A stretch of DNA of 64,000 nucleotides from assembly GCA_050692555.1 (NCBI GenBank), contig JBOGVS010000001.1:62001-126000 (forward strand), in the 5' to 3' direction. The notes beneath the pieces are model-generated. The model worked only from the letters and a program-made list of their open reading frames with translations, did no database searches and was not told the DNA's origin. This DNA is from DAITPV01 sp050692555 (GTDB taxonomy: Bacteria; Actinomycetota; UBA4738; CALAEC01). Positions 42,341 through 50,664 of the stretch are shown here, piece by piece; positions within the stretch are counted from its first letter, which is position 1; every line of letters starts with the position of its first letter. Made by a program: the position numbers and the translations under genes.

Positions 42341-43681
42341 TCACCACGGGGTCATCACCCCCGCCTGAACGGCCAGGCCCACCGCGGCCTGGGCGGCGAG
42401 CCATCCGCGCCGGCCGGCTGCAGGGAGGGCACAGGTGGCCACGGCGACCCAGGGGACGAACGGGAGCCAGATCCGCTCGACCTCGCCCTTCGACAGGCCG
42501 GTGAGGTCGGCGATGACCACGGCGGCACATCCCCCGGCCACCAGAACCATCACCCGCCGGTCGCGGAGACGGGCCAGGCCGGCGGCCACCGCGGGGCCGG
42601 TGGCCACCGCGAAGGCGGCGAGGTTGCCGATCAGGAAGTAGCCGTACGGACGCAACCTGGCGATGCTCTCGGCGTACTCGCGACGAGTGGCGGCAAGCCC
42701 GTCCGGCCACCAGAACCCCGCCAGGCCAAAGGCGGCGGCCACCACGGTCGCCCCCGCCGCGGCCACGATCAGCGGACGCACTCGACGACGCCGGGTCGCC
42801 ACCGCCATCGGGACCGACGCCACCAGCACCATGCCGTACGAGAGAAACGCGCTCAGGCCCAGAAGCACCCCTCCCCCCGTGGCGAACGCATCAGATCGGG
42901 GCGTCCGTCCGGAGGCCAGAACCACCAGGGCGGCCCCCCACGCGCTGACCCCCGCGAACAGGGCGTCGGCGGAGGTGGCCACCCACACGGCCGCGGGGGC
43001 CAGGACCAGAAACGGCGCGATGCTCCGAGCTCTGGCCTCGCCGGCCACCTCTCGAAGGGCCACCAGGGTGGCCGGGACCGCCGCGGCGCCACCGGTGACC
43101 AGCAGCGCGGCCGCAGGCCAGGGCCCGGAAAGTCCCACGCGGTCCATCCCCCAGAGCGTCAGCAGCAGGCCGGGAGGATGGGCCCGGACGTGCGTGGTGT
43201 GGTCATCGATCCGATCGACGAACGACGAAAGGAACGAGCCCGGCGAGCCGACCAGGGGAACGTCCCTCAGATACTCGTGGGGCGAGCCCAGGGGGCGGAT
43301 CAGCCCCTCCGGTCCCTCGCCAAGGGCCAGGGCCACCGCCCATGCAGCCGCGGTGGCGAACGAGATCAGGACCATCGGGCGCCACCCGAGGCGGTCCGCC
43401 AGCGCCGGCCCCCCCGCAACCGTCGCGGCGGCCAGTACCACGGCGATGGCCATCCACGGTTCGACGCGGAATCCCGGCGTCCCCACCAGCGGGGGTGCCC
43501 CCAGGTGGATCGCCCGGCCGCCGGCTTGGATCGCTCGGGCCCACACGTACGCGACGGCGATCAGTCCGCCCCACGCTGCCAGCGCGAGGATCGCTCTCGT
43601 TGGAACGGCGTGTGTCTCCAGCGAGGGAGGGTTCCCCACGCTCGCGGTCCGGGCCACGGGCACCCGGGCGGCCCCGGTCAT
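42341..43681 (-). CDS. polytopic membrane glycosyltransferase-like (GT-C) protein
   Basis: 446 aa, about 10-12 transmembrane helices. An early extracytoplasmic loop with RIDDHTTHVRAHPPGLLLTL contains acidic and His residues typical of GT-C transferases that use polyprenyl-linked sugars. GLSAFLSYGMVLVASVPMAV and GEVERIWLPFVPW recur in actinobacterial mannosyl/arabinosyl transferase relatives. It would transfer a sugar on the outer membrane face. ATG overlaps the stop of the DUF2064 gene. Specific activity unknown. Confidence 0.7.
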   Translation of the reverse strand: MTGAARVPVARTASVGNPPSLETHAVPTRAILALAAWGGLIAVAYVWARAIQAGGRAIHLGAPPLVGTPGFRVEPWMAIAVVLAAATVAGGPALADRLGWRPMVLISFATAAAWAVALALGEGPEGLIRPLGSPHEYLRDVPLVGSPGSFLSSFVDRIDDHTTHVRAHPPGLLLTLWGMDRVGLSGPWPAAALLVTGGAAAVPATLVALREVAGEARARSIAPFLVLAPAAVWVATSADALFAGVSAWGAALVVLASGRTPRSDAFATGGGVLLGLSAFLSYGMVLVASVPMAVATRRRRVRPLIVAAAGATVVAAAFGLAGFWWPDGLAATRREYAESIARLRPYGYFLIGNLAAFAVATGPAVAAGLARLRDRRVMVLVAGGCAAVVIADLTGLSKGEVERIWLPFVPWVAVATCALPAAGRRGWLAAQAAVGLAVQAGVMTPW

Positions 43682-44295
43682 CGGATGGCGGCCGGTTCCA
43701 GGAGGGCGGCCAGTCGCGTGTCCGGAGCCTCGCGAGCGACGGCGATGGCGTCCTCGTACGTGTCGACGTCTCTGAGCCGGGGCAGGTGGGCCACCGAGAG
43801 CCCCAGGGCCCGTAGACGATGGCGCTGCGCCTCGGCCGTCCTCGAGGTGCTCATGGGGACCCCGAGGATGGCCCGTGGGTCCGGCCGGCGAAGTCCGATG
43901 GCCCAATAGCCACCGTCCACCGCTTCGGCGAGCACCGCATCCGCCGTCTCCAGCGCTCGGGTCGCGCGGGCCAGCATCGCCGGGGTGACCTGGGGGGTGT
44001 CCATGCCGATCATCACCGCGGGCTCACCCACGTCGGCGAACCCGGCGGCCAGGCGCTCGTCCAGGCCGCGGCCGCGTTGCGGAAGCAGGTCGACGTCCGA
44101 GGGGAACCACGGAGGGCGCGGCCCATCCAGCAGGAGGACCGGTTGCGCGCCGTGGACCGCGCACGCCGCGTCGAGCGTGTCGCGGAGACAGGCTTCCGCG
44201 ATGGCCGCCGCCTCATCGGGTGTACAGGGGGGCGACAGGCGGGTCTTCGAACGCCCGGGTACCGGAGACTTGGCGATGACCACCAGGGCGGTCAT
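43678..44295 (-). CDS. DUF2064 / TIGR04282-type glycosyltransferase
   Basis: 205 aa, small GT-A-like nucleotidyl/glycosyl transferase: MTALVVIAKSPVPGRSKTRL (CobY/MobA-like start), LLLDGPRPPWFPSDVDLLPQ, VMIGMDTPQVTP (metal Asp) and DAVDGGYWAIGLRRPD as VLAEAVDGGYWAIGL. The family was named 'rSAM/selenodomain-associated transferase 1' and later linked to arsenosugar synthesis. It shares an operon with a radical SAM enzyme here, but no ArsM methyltransferase or ArsS-type enzyme is seen. Both ends overlap neighbours by four bases. Confidence 0.82.
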   Translation of the reverse strand: MTALVVIAKSPVPGRSKTRLSPPCTPDEAAAIAEACLRDTLDAACAVHGAQPVLLLDGPRPPWFPSDVDLLPQRGRGLDERLAAGFADVGEPAVMIGMDTPQVTPAMLARATRALETADAVLAEAVDGGYWAIGLRRPDPRAILGVPMSTSRTAEAQRHRLRALGLSVAHLPRLRDVDTYEDAIAVAREAPDTRLAALLEPAAIR

Positions 44296-44927
44296 GCCAT
44301 CACCCGCCGCATGTCGCGGACCGCCTGGAGCGTTCCCTGGAGCGTCCCGGTCACCTTCGACCGGCCCGCCCTCGCCCGGTATGGAACCGGAACCCCCTCG
44401 ATGCGCCACCCGGCAGCCGCGGCCCGGAGGACCATCTCCAGGGGCCAGCCGCTTCGGCGATCCCGGATCCCCAGCGACAGGAGGGCCTCACGGCGGCCGG
44501 CGCGCATCGGCCCCAGATCGAGAAGCGAAAGGCCCGTTCGGCGGCGAAGCCAGCGCGCCAGGGCCCGGTTCGCCAGCCTGGCGTGCCCGGGCCAGGCTCC
44601 CGGGTCCGGCACTCGCTCGCCGAGCACCAGGTCGCAGCGGTCCAGCCGCCGGGCGACGACCGGCAGATGAACGGGGTCGAGTGAGGAGTCCGCGTCCATG
44701 AAGCACACGACGTCCGCCCCGGCGGCCACCAGACCGGCCCAGCACGCGGCCCCGAAGCCGCGCCGCGGCTCCGGCACCACCAACGCGCCCAGGCTCTCGG
44801 CCAGCTGGGCCGAGCCGTCGGTGGAGCCGTTGTCCACGACGATGGGTCGATACCCGGCGGGCATCCGCCCCAGGACCCAGGGCAGGGCCTCGGCCTCGTT
44901 CAGAACCGGCAACACCACGTCGGGCAC
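44292..44927 (-). CDS. family 2 glycosyltransferase
   Basis: 211 aa from GTG. DVVLPVLNEAEALPWVL, PIVVDNGSTDGSAQLA, FGAACWAGLVAAGADVVCFMDADSS (DxD) and GLSLLDLGPMRAGRREALLS match GT2 enzymes related to DPM1 and to TIGR04283-type transferases. Transfers a sugar from an NDP-sugar, probably to a lipid carrier or a small molecule. First gene of the nine-gene operon and divergent from the paa operon; the gap of 96 bases holds the PaaR-like palindrome. Confidence 0.85.
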   Translation of the reverse strand: MPDVVLPVLNEAEALPWVLGRMPAGYRPIVVDNGSTDGSAQLAESLGALVVPEPRRGFGAACWAGLVAAGADVVCFMDADSSLDPVHLPVVARRLDRCDLVLGERVPDPGAWPGHARLANRALARWLRRRTGLSLLDLGPMRAGRREALLSLGIRDRRSGWPLEMVLRAAAAGWRIEGVPVPYRARAGRSKVTGTLQGTLQAVRDMRRVMA

Positions 44928-44988
44928 GACCGGAGCATCCCCGGGGCTCGGTTACGAGATGCTTACGACCTGACCTGGGGAGGAATGC

Positions 44989-45002
44989 CAAACGAGCGTT
45001 TG
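44989..45002. promoter_or_regulatory. PaaR-type operator CAAACG-AG-CGTTTG
   Basis: Perfect 6+6 palindrome with a 2-base spacer, 22 bases before the ATG of the TetR gene and 62 bases before the start of the divergent nine-gene operon. It fits the form CNAACGNNCGTTNG that I recall for the phenylacetyl-CoA-responsive repressor PaaR of Thermus. It should govern tetR-paaABCD and may also affect the divergent operon. Confidence 0.65.
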
Positions 45003-45023
45003 TTTGGTAGGATGGGGAACGCC

Positions 45024-45629
45024 ATGGCGGTCCGAACTCCCACCCAATCTCCCACCCAGTCCGGAATCGCTCGCCGGGAGCAGATCCTGGCGGAGGCCGC
45101 CCGCCTGTTCGGACAGCGCGGCTATCACGCCACCACCATGCGGGAGATCGGCGAGGCCAGCGGCCTTCTGGCCGGCAGCCTGTACGCCCACTTCTCCAGC
45201 AAGGAGGAGATCCTCCACCAGGTGGTCCTCCACGCCGCCCACCAGTTTCTCGACGGTCTGGAACCACTCCGTGCCGAGCGGATCGATCCCCGGGACGGGC
45301 TCCGCCGGGCCATGCGAGCCCACATCTCGGTGGTGGCCGACAATCTGGACGCGGCCTGGGTCTTCCATCACGAATGGAAGGCGCTGACCGGGTCCCGCCG
45401 GGCAGAGATCCGCCGCCTCCGGGACCGGTACGAAGCCGTGTGGGACGAGATCGTCCGGGACCTTCCGGGGGACGCCGACCCGCGGTTCGCCCGGCTCCTG
45501 GTGCTGTCCGCGGCCAACTGGACGTACACCTGGTTCCGGCCCTCGGGCCCGCTGTCTCCGGACGAGGTGGCCGACCGGTTCACCACGCTGTTGCTCGAAG
45601 GCCTCACCGCCAAGGAGGGTTCCGCATGA
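45024..45629 (+). CDS. paaR: TetR-family regulator, probable PaaR
   Basis: 201 aa from ATG at 45024 (ATG at 45012 is the alternative). HTH MREIGEASGLLAGSLYAHFSSK (about residues 34-55) and a TetR C-terminal domain (FHHEWKALTGSRRAEI, TYTWFRPSGPLSPDEVADRF). It is the first gene of the paa operon and its stop overlaps paaA (ATGA). By analogy, phenylacetyl-CoA would release it from the palindrome upstream. The gene symbol rests on context plus operator. Confidence 0.78.
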   Translation: MAVRTPTQSPTQSGIARREQILAEAARLFGQRGYHATTMREIGEASGLLAGSLYAHFSSKEEILHQVVLHAAHQFLDGLEPLRAERIDPRDGLRRAMRAHISVVADNLDAAWVFHHEWKALTGSRRAEIRRLRDRYEAVWDEIVRDLPGDADPRFARLLVLSAANWTYTWFRPSGPLSPDEVADRFTTLLLEGLTAKEGSA

Positions 45630-46543
45630 GCTACGAGGAGCGCGTCGCCGAGTTCAAGACCAAGATCGACTCCGGGCAGAAGGTCGAGGCCGGAGACTGG
45701 ATGCCCGATGAGTACCGGCGGGCCCTGCTGAAGTTCATCGAGATGCACGCCAACTCCGAGGTGATGGGATGCCTGCCGGAGCGGGAGTGGATCCCCAGGG
45801 CTCCTTCCCTCCGCCGCAAGCTGTCGCTCACGGCCAAGGTCCAGGACGAGGCCGGGCACGCCCAGATCCTGTATCGGGTGGCCGAGGACCTGGGGAAGTC
45901 CCGGGAGCAGATGTGGCACGACCTGGTCAACGGCAGGACGAAGTTTCACAACGTGTTCCACTACCCCACCGAGTCGTGGGGCGACGTGGCCGTCATCGGC
46001 TGGCTGATCGACGGCGCCGCGCTGGTGACCCAGAAGGCCCTCCTCGAGTGCTCGTACGCCCCGTACGTCCGGGCCATGAGACGGATCTGCGCGGAAGAAT
46101 CGCTCCACCTCCGCCACGGCGAAGACCTCACGCTCGAGCTGGTGTCCGGCACCGATGACCAGCGGGAGATGTTCCAGGACGCGGTGAACCGGTGGTGGCG
46201 GCCGATCATGCACTTCTTCGGGCCGCCGTCGAAGCCCGACAAGGACGTCCTGCTGTACTGGGGGATCAAGACCAGGACGAACGAGGATCTGCGGCAGGAG
46301 TTCTTCTCCACGTACGTCCCCAAGCTGTGGGACCTGGGCATCTCGGTCCCCGACCCCGACCTGGAATGGAACCAGGAGAAGGGGGAGTGGGACTGGGGCG
46401 ACCCCGGCTGGGACGAGTTCTGGCAGGTGGTTAAGGGCAACGGCCCCATGACCAAGACTCGGCTCATGTACCGGCGAGCGATGTGGGATCAGCACGACTG
46501 GGTCCGTGAGGCGGTCGCCGGGCCACGCGCCGCGGCGGTCTGA
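45626..46543 (+). CDS. paaA: phenylacetyl-CoA 1,2-epoxidase, catalytic subunit PaaA
   Basis: 305 aa, full length. Diiron ligands lie in QDEAGHAQILYRVAEDLG and CAEESLHLRHGEDL, with VMGCLPEREWIPRAPSLRRK typical of PaaA. It inserts one oxygen atom into the ring of phenylacetyl-CoA to form the 1,2-epoxide in the aerobic hybrid pathway, acting with PaaB, PaaC and the reductase PaaE. Start overlaps the tetR stop; paaB follows after 14 bases. Confidence 0.95.
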   Translation: MSYEERVAEFKTKIDSGQKVEAGDWMPDEYRRALLKFIEMHANSEVMGCLPEREWIPRAPSLRRKLSLTAKVQDEAGHAQILYRVAEDLGKSREQMWHDLVNGRTKFHNVFHYPTESWGDVAVIGWLIDGAALVTQKALLECSYAPYVRAMRRICAEESLHLRHGEDLTLELVSGTDDQREMFQDAVNRWWRPIMHFFGPPSKPDKDVLLYWGIKTRTNEDLRQEFFSTYVPKLWDLGISVPDPDLEWNQEKGEWDWGDPGWDEFWQVVKGNGPMTKTRLMYRRAMWDQHDWVREAVAGPRAAAV

Positions 46544-46557
46544 GCGGGAGGGCCCTG

Positions 46558-46920
46558 GTGGAGGTGTGGGACGTGCTGGCCCGCCGCCGGGAAGGGGACG
46601 AGTGGCAGGTGTCCGGCTCCGTGAACGCCCCGGACCTGGACCTGGCCATGATGCTGGTCCGGGAGACCCACTTCCGTCATGGCGAGGGGAAGACTTTCGC
46701 GTTGCGACTGCGTGGGGACACCGAGATCCGGGAGTGTCCCGACCCCACGGGGATCGGCGGGGTGATCGACCGGGAGTATCGCCGCCAGGACGGGTACGTC
46801 GGCGTGGGCGCCAAGCTCAAGCGGGTCCACGCCCTGATGGCCGACCGCGGCGCGGTGATCGACCGGCCCCGGCCTCCGGCCCGGCGGGTGGGGCGTGACC
46901 GGGAGCGAGCCCATGGCTGA
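46558..46920 (+). CDS. paaB: phenylacetyl-CoA epoxidase subunit PaaB
   Basis: 120 aa from GTG. VWDVLARRREGDEWQVSGSV, APDLDLAMMLVRETHFRHGE and IRECPDPTGIGGVIDREYRR mark the PaaB family, here with a longer Arg-rich tail. PaaB bridges PaaAC heterodimers in the complex. It overlaps paaC by 8 bases. Confidence 0.93.
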   Translation: MEVWDVLARRREGDEWQVSGSVNAPDLDLAMMLVRETHFRHGEGKTFALRLRGDTEIRECPDPTGIGGVIDREYRRQDGYVGVGAKLKRVHALMADRGAVIDRPRPPARRVGRDRERAHG

Positions 46921-47779
46921 TCCCCGGCTCGGTCTCCTCCTGGCCCTGGCCGACGACGAGATGGTGATCGGCCATCGCCACTCCGAGTGGACGGGGTGGG
47001 CCCCGTACCTGGAGGAGGACCTGGCGTTCTCCTCGATCGGGCAGGACGAGATGGGGCACGCCCGCCTCCTGTACGAGCTGGCCGAGCCACTGGCCGGCCG
47101 GAGCGCCGACGCGCTGGCCCTGGGACGCCGACCGGAGGAGTACCACCACGCGGTGATCTGCGAGCGGCCCAACCGGGACTGGGGGTATACGATCGCCCGC
47201 CAGTACCTGTACGACACCGCCGACGACATCCGACTGTCCGCCCTGGAGGGGTCGGCGTTCGGCGAGCTGTCCGGGGCCATCGCCACGCTACGCCTGGAGG
47301 AGCGCTACCACCTCGAGCACGCCCGGCAGTGGTTCGAACGGCTGGCCGGCGGGCCGGTGGAGGCCCGGGACCGGTTCGCGGCCGGGCTCGAGGCGGCCAT
47401 CGGCGAAGCCCTGGCCCTGTTCGAGGCCCTTCCGGAGGAAGAGGCCCTGGTATCGGATGGCGTGCTCCCCCGTTCCAGCGAGGGTCTCCTGGCCGAGTGG
47501 CTGGAGCGTGTGGGGACCGACCTGGAACGTGCGTCGTTGGACTGGGTCCTCACCGAGCACACCAAGGCGGCGGGGGAGCTGGTGCCCACCTCGTCAGGAG
47601 AGATCGAGACCGGCCCCACGCTGTCGGTGCCGGGGATCGAGCGACGGGAGGGACGGTGGATGCATCTGGGCGGGTTCGCCGGCGACGGTGGCCGCCGGGG
47701 CCGGCACACCGAAGACTTCACGGCGCTTTGGGAAGAGATGACCGAGCTGTATCGCCGGGTCCCCGGAGCGACCTGGTGA
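46913..47779 (+). CDS. paaC: phenylacetyl-CoA epoxidase structural subunit PaaC
   Basis: 288 aa from ATG at 46913 (a GTG at 46895 is possible). LLLALADDEMVIGHRHSEWT, SIGQDEMGHARLLYE, YTIARQYLYDTADDIRL and LRLEERYHLEHARQWFERL are PaaC hallmarks of the ferritin-like fold. It forms the catalytic heterodimer with PaaA. Coupled to paaB upstream and paaD downstream (GTGA). Confidence 0.94.
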   Translation: MADPRLGLLLALADDEMVIGHRHSEWTGWAPYLEEDLAFSSIGQDEMGHARLLYELAEPLAGRSADALALGRRPEEYHHAVICERPNRDWGYTIARQYLYDTADDIRLSALEGSAFGELSGAIATLRLEERYHLEHARQWFERLAGGPVEARDRFAAGLEAAIGEALALFEALPEEEALVSDGVLPRSSEGLLAEWLERVGTDLERASLDWVLTEHTKAAGELVPTSSGEIETGPTLSVPGIERREGRWMHLGGFAGDGGRRGRHTEDFTALWEEMTELYRRVPGATW

Positions 47780-48294
47780 ACGAGACCGAGCGGCGGGTCC
47801 ACCAGGCGATGACTGAGGTCATGGACCCCGAGATCCCGGCCTGTTCGGTGGTGGACCTGGGGATGGTGGAGCGGATCGAGGCCCAGGACGGGGTGGTGGA
47901 GATCGACCTCCTTCCCACGTTCGTGGGCTGTCCGGCCATCGAGATGATCGGTCGCGACGTGGAAGCCGCAGCCTTGAAGGCCGTGCCGGACCGGACGGTG
48001 CGGGTCCGGTTCCTGTACGACCCGCCGTGGACCACCGACCGGATCACCGAGGAGGGGCGCCACCGCCTCACCGAGTTCGGCATCGCCCCCGAGTGGCAGG
48101 GCGGCCCGCCGGCCAGGACGGTGGTTCCGTTGATGACGGTTGCCGCCGCCCCGTGTCCGTACTGCGGCTCAGCCAACACCGTGAAGGAGTCGTCCTGGGG
48201 TCCCACGCCCTGCCGGACGCAGCACTGGTGCCGGGCCTGCCGAAACCCCTTCGAGGGATTCAAGGAGAAGACAAGCCAGGGCTCAGGCGGCTGA
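47776..48294 (+). CDS. paaD: PaaD, maturation factor of the phenylacetyl-CoA epoxidase
   Basis: 172 aa from GTG. MIP18/DUF59 domain (AMTEVMDPEIPACSVVDLGM, LLPTFVGCPAIEMI) and a C-terminal zinc/iron ribbon with PCPYCGS and QHWCRACRNPFEGF. PaaD is thought to help insert the iron cluster of the reductase PaaE or mature the epoxidase. paaE itself does not follow: the next gene is a glycosyltransferase. Confidence 0.93.
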   Translation: MNETERRVHQAMTEVMDPEIPACSVVDLGMVERIEAQDGVVEIDLLPTFVGCPAIEMIGRDVEAAALKAVPDRTVRVRFLYDPPWTTDRITEEGRHRLTEFGIAPEWQGGPPARTVVPLMTVAAAPCPYCGSANTVKESSWGPTPCRTQHWCRACRNPFEGFKEKTSQGSGG

Positions 48295-48298
48295 GGCG

Positions 48299-49228
48299 GT
48301 GGCCGGCAGGGCGGTCCTGGCCACGGTTCTCATCCCCACGTTCGACCACGGACCGACCCTGCGCTGCTCCATCCCCACCGCGCTCAACCAGACGGTCGAG
48401 GACATCGAGGTCTTCGTCATCGGCGACGGGGTGCCCGACATCACTCGTGAGATCGTTCGGGACTTCAGCCGTCAGGATGGAAGGATTCGATTCTTCGACA
48501 ATCCGAAGGGGCCCCGGCACGGTGAGATCCACCGGCACGCCGCTCTTCAGGAAGCCCGAGGGGAGCTCATCTGTTACCTCTCCGACGACGACCTGTGGCT
48601 TCCGGACCACATCGAGCACCTGGCGGTCTTGCTGGGAGACGCCGACTTCGCTCATGCGTGTCCCGCCAGGATCGATCCGGACGGCGGGGTTGCCATCTAT
48701 CCGGGCGACCTGTCGATGGCACACTTCCGCCGGTCGATCATGGAGGGATTCAATTTCATCCCCCTCTCTCACGCCGCTCACAGGCTGACCATGTATCGGC
48801 GGCTGCCGTACGGCTGGCGCACCACTCCACCGGGCATCCCCACCGACCTGTACATGTGGCAGCAGTTCCTGGCGGAGCCGTCCTGCCGGGTCGTGAGCGG
48901 GGGCCGTCCCACGGTCCTGAACTTTCCCCAGTCGGTGCGAGGTGAGATGACGCATCAGGAGCGCCTGGCGGAGCTGCAGCGGTGGGCCGAGCGGACGGCG
49001 ACGGAGGAAGGCCGGCAGGAGTACGTGTCCGCCGTGCTCGACAATCTCCTCCGGGACCGTGCACGTCTGTGGGCGGAGAAGGAGCGACTCGAACCGCGAG
49101 AGGCCGAGCTCGCCGCGGTCTACCGCTCCCGGACGTGGCGGCTGCGGTCCCGGCTCCTCAGGATCCCCGGTGCCGGCACGGTGGCGCGGGCCGCGGCCGC
49201 CCGGCGCCGTCGCCGATCGTCCCTGTAG
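48299..49228 (+). CDS. family 2 glycosyltransferase
   Basis: 309 aa from GTG. GT-A domain: ATVLIPTFDHGPTLRCSIPT, EVFVIGDGVPDITREIV, GELICYLSDDDLWLPDHIEH (DDD metal site). Acceptor region up to residue 240, then a charged helix (RARLWAEKERLEPREAELAA) and YRSRTWRLRSRLLR, an end often seen in surface-polysaccharide transferases. Starts 4 bases after paaD, so it may be co-transcribed, though it is unrelated to phenylacetate. Probably acts with the cupin epimerase downstream. Confidence 0.85.
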   Translation: MAGRAVLATVLIPTFDHGPTLRCSIPTALNQTVEDIEVFVIGDGVPDITREIVRDFSRQDGRIRFFDNPKGPRHGEIHRHAALQEARGELICYLSDDDLWLPDHIEHLAVLLGDADFAHACPARIDPDGGVAIYPGDLSMAHFRRSIMEGFNFIPLSHAAHRLTMYRRLPYGWRTTPPGIPTDLYMWQQFLAEPSCRVVSGGRPTVLNFPQSVRGEMTHQERLAELQRWAERTATEEGRQEYVSAVLDNLLRDRARLWAEKERLEPREAELAAVYRSRTWRLRSRLLRIPGAGTVARAAAARRRRRSSL

Positions 49229-49270
49229 TACTCTCGAGCCCTTCACTCATCGGCAAGGAGGCTTCCCCAA

Positions 49271-49792
49271 ATGGCCCACGGGTCCCGTGACGTCCAGACC
49301 GTAACTCCCGAGGGTGAGCGCACCCAGCCCGTCCCGGACGGCGTGCGGTTCCACGACGTGGTGACCCATGTGGACGAACGGGGGACGGTCTGCGAGCTGT
49401 TCGACCCCCGATGGGGGTGGCACGCCGACCCTCTGGTCTTCGCGTACACGTTCACGATCCGTCCGGGGATGACCAAGGGCTGGGGGATGCACAAGGAGCA
49501 CGAAGACCGGTACTTCATCCTCGAAGGTGAGATGCTCGTCGTCCTGTTCGACGACCGCCCAAGCTCACCGACCAACGGGATGGTGTCCGAGATCGTGCTC
49601 TCCGAGCATCGGCGTCGCCTGATGAACATCCCGGCGGGTGTGTGGCACGCCGATCGCAATATCGGCGCCAAGGACGTGCGGGTGGTGAACTTCCCCACCA
49701 TCCAGTACGCACATGAGAACCCAGACAAGTACCGACTTCCTCTCAACAACGACCACATCCCGTACCGCTTCGAGGACGTTCGCGGCTGGTAG
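49271..49792 (+). CDS. RmlC-like cupin (dTDP-4-dehydrorhamnose 3,5-epimerase family)
   Basis: 173 aa. VVTHVDERGTVCELFDPRWG, YTFTIRPGMTKGWGMHKEHEDRYFI (shown in parts), GEMLVVLFDDRP and NIPAGVWHADRNIG follow the cupin pattern of RmlC relatives, with the His of the HKEH segment as expected base. It may epimerise a dTDP-keto-sugar. ATG has AAGGAGG upstream. Placed after a glycosyltransferase, it fits surface glycan synthesis; an epimerase of the same sugar route is at 36.5 kb. Confidence 0.75.
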   Translation: MAHGSRDVQTVTPEGERTQPVPDGVRFHDVVTHVDERGTVCELFDPRWGWHADPLVFAYTFTIRPGMTKGWGMHKEHEDRYFILEGEMLVVLFDDRPSSPTNGMVSEIVLSEHRRRLMNIPAGVWHADRNIGAKDVRVVNFPTIQYAHENPDKYRLPLNNDHIPYRFEDVRGW

Positions 49793-49809
49793 GGGGGTCG
49801 CCTCTGCGG

Positions 49810-50268
49810 TCAGAGGGTGGGCTTGGCGACCATCAGGAACACGATGGCCACCACGTCGACGGCCAGGACGATCCCCACCACCCGCCCCCGGGCGGCGAGC
49901 CGCCGGAACGTGGGAGATGCCGGGCCCTCGGACTCCAGCACGGCGATCTGTTTCCGGAGCGTCGGCGTGTACGCCGCCGCCCCCAGCCCCACGGCCACCG
50001 CGTAGAGCACCAGCGCGGCCAGGATCCAGAACTCGGTGATCTCGAACGGGCTGATGGCCACCATCCAGATCCCGGTGACCAACAGGAGGCCGTAGGCCGG
50101 GTTGGCGAACCGGTCGTCGAGGACCTTGACGCCCCTGAGCACGTGGAGCTCGTGGTCCGGTTCCCTACCCGCCCGGGCCAGCCAGATCCCGTACGAGGCG
50201 TTGAACCCGACCGCGACGATGGCCATCAGGATGTGGATCCACTTCACGATCTCGAACCCGGAGATCAC
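49810..50268 (-). CDS. DUF2269 family membrane protein
   Basis: 152 aa from GTG with GGAGGAGG upstream; four transmembrane helices (IHILMAIVAVGFNASYGIWL, YGLLLVTGIWMVAISPFEI, WILAALVLYAVAVGLGAAAY, GIVLAVDVVAIVFLMVAKPT). FNASYGIWLARAG and the His at helix 1 match DUF2269, predicted integral membrane proteins of unknown role. GTGA overlaps the NTF2-like gene stop. Confidence 0.78.
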   Translation of the reverse strand: MISGFEIVKWIHILMAIVAVGFNASYGIWLARAGREPDHELHVLRGVKVLDDRFANPAYGLLLVTGIWMVAISPFEITEFWILAALVLYAVAVGLGAAAYTPTLRKQIAVLESEGPASPTFRRLAARGRVVGIVLAVDVVAIVFLMVAKPTL

Positions 50269-50624
50269 GACCCCTCCTCCGCCATCCACCACTCGATGAA
50301 CTCGGAAGCGCGGCCGTCCGGGTCCAGGCGGATCACCCACAGGTTGCTGTAGTCGGAATCGGTGCGGTAGGTGGTCCACCCCCGGACGAAGGCCAGGTCG
50401 CCGTCGATCCCCTGGACCTCGAACCGGAACGTCCAGTCTCCGGACTCGTCTTTCCGGTCCAGCCACCCGTCCACGATGGCCTGCCGTCCCGTCCACGGCT
50501 CCCGGAACGGAGCGGTGTAGTACGTGGCGTCGTCGGTGAACAGCGATCCGATGTCCTGGGGGTCGTTGGTCTCCCAGGCCCGGACGTATCGCTCCACCCA
50601 GCCCCGGACGCCGTTCCGGCCCAC
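50265..50624 (-). CDS. SnoaL-like/NTF2-fold protein
   Basis: 119 aa from GTG at 50624. GWVERYVRAWETNDPQDIGSL, FTDDATYYTAPFREPWTGRQAI, VRGWTTYRTDSDYSNLWVI and FIEWWMAEE are typical of the nuclear-transport-factor-2 superfamily (SnoaL-like polyketide cyclases, steroid isomerases). No ribosome site is clear, and the start could be different. It precedes DUF2269 with a 4-base overlap. Substrate unknown. Confidence 0.75.
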   Translation of the reverse strand: MGRNGVRGWVERYVRAWETNDPQDIGSLFTDDATYYTAPFREPWTGRQAIVDGWLDRKDESGDWTFRFEVQGIDGDLAFVRGWTTYRTDSDYSNLWVIRLDPDGRASEFIEWWMAEEGS

Positions 50625-50664
50625 CGTTCAATCATGACGGGCCGGCCACGGAGAAGACAAACGA

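Noticed and set aside
43678..44927. Arsenosugar biosynthesis cluster
   Set aside because: DUF2064 and GT2 transferases match the named families, but no ArsM or ArsS-type radical SAM protein with Cys-rich domain is present.
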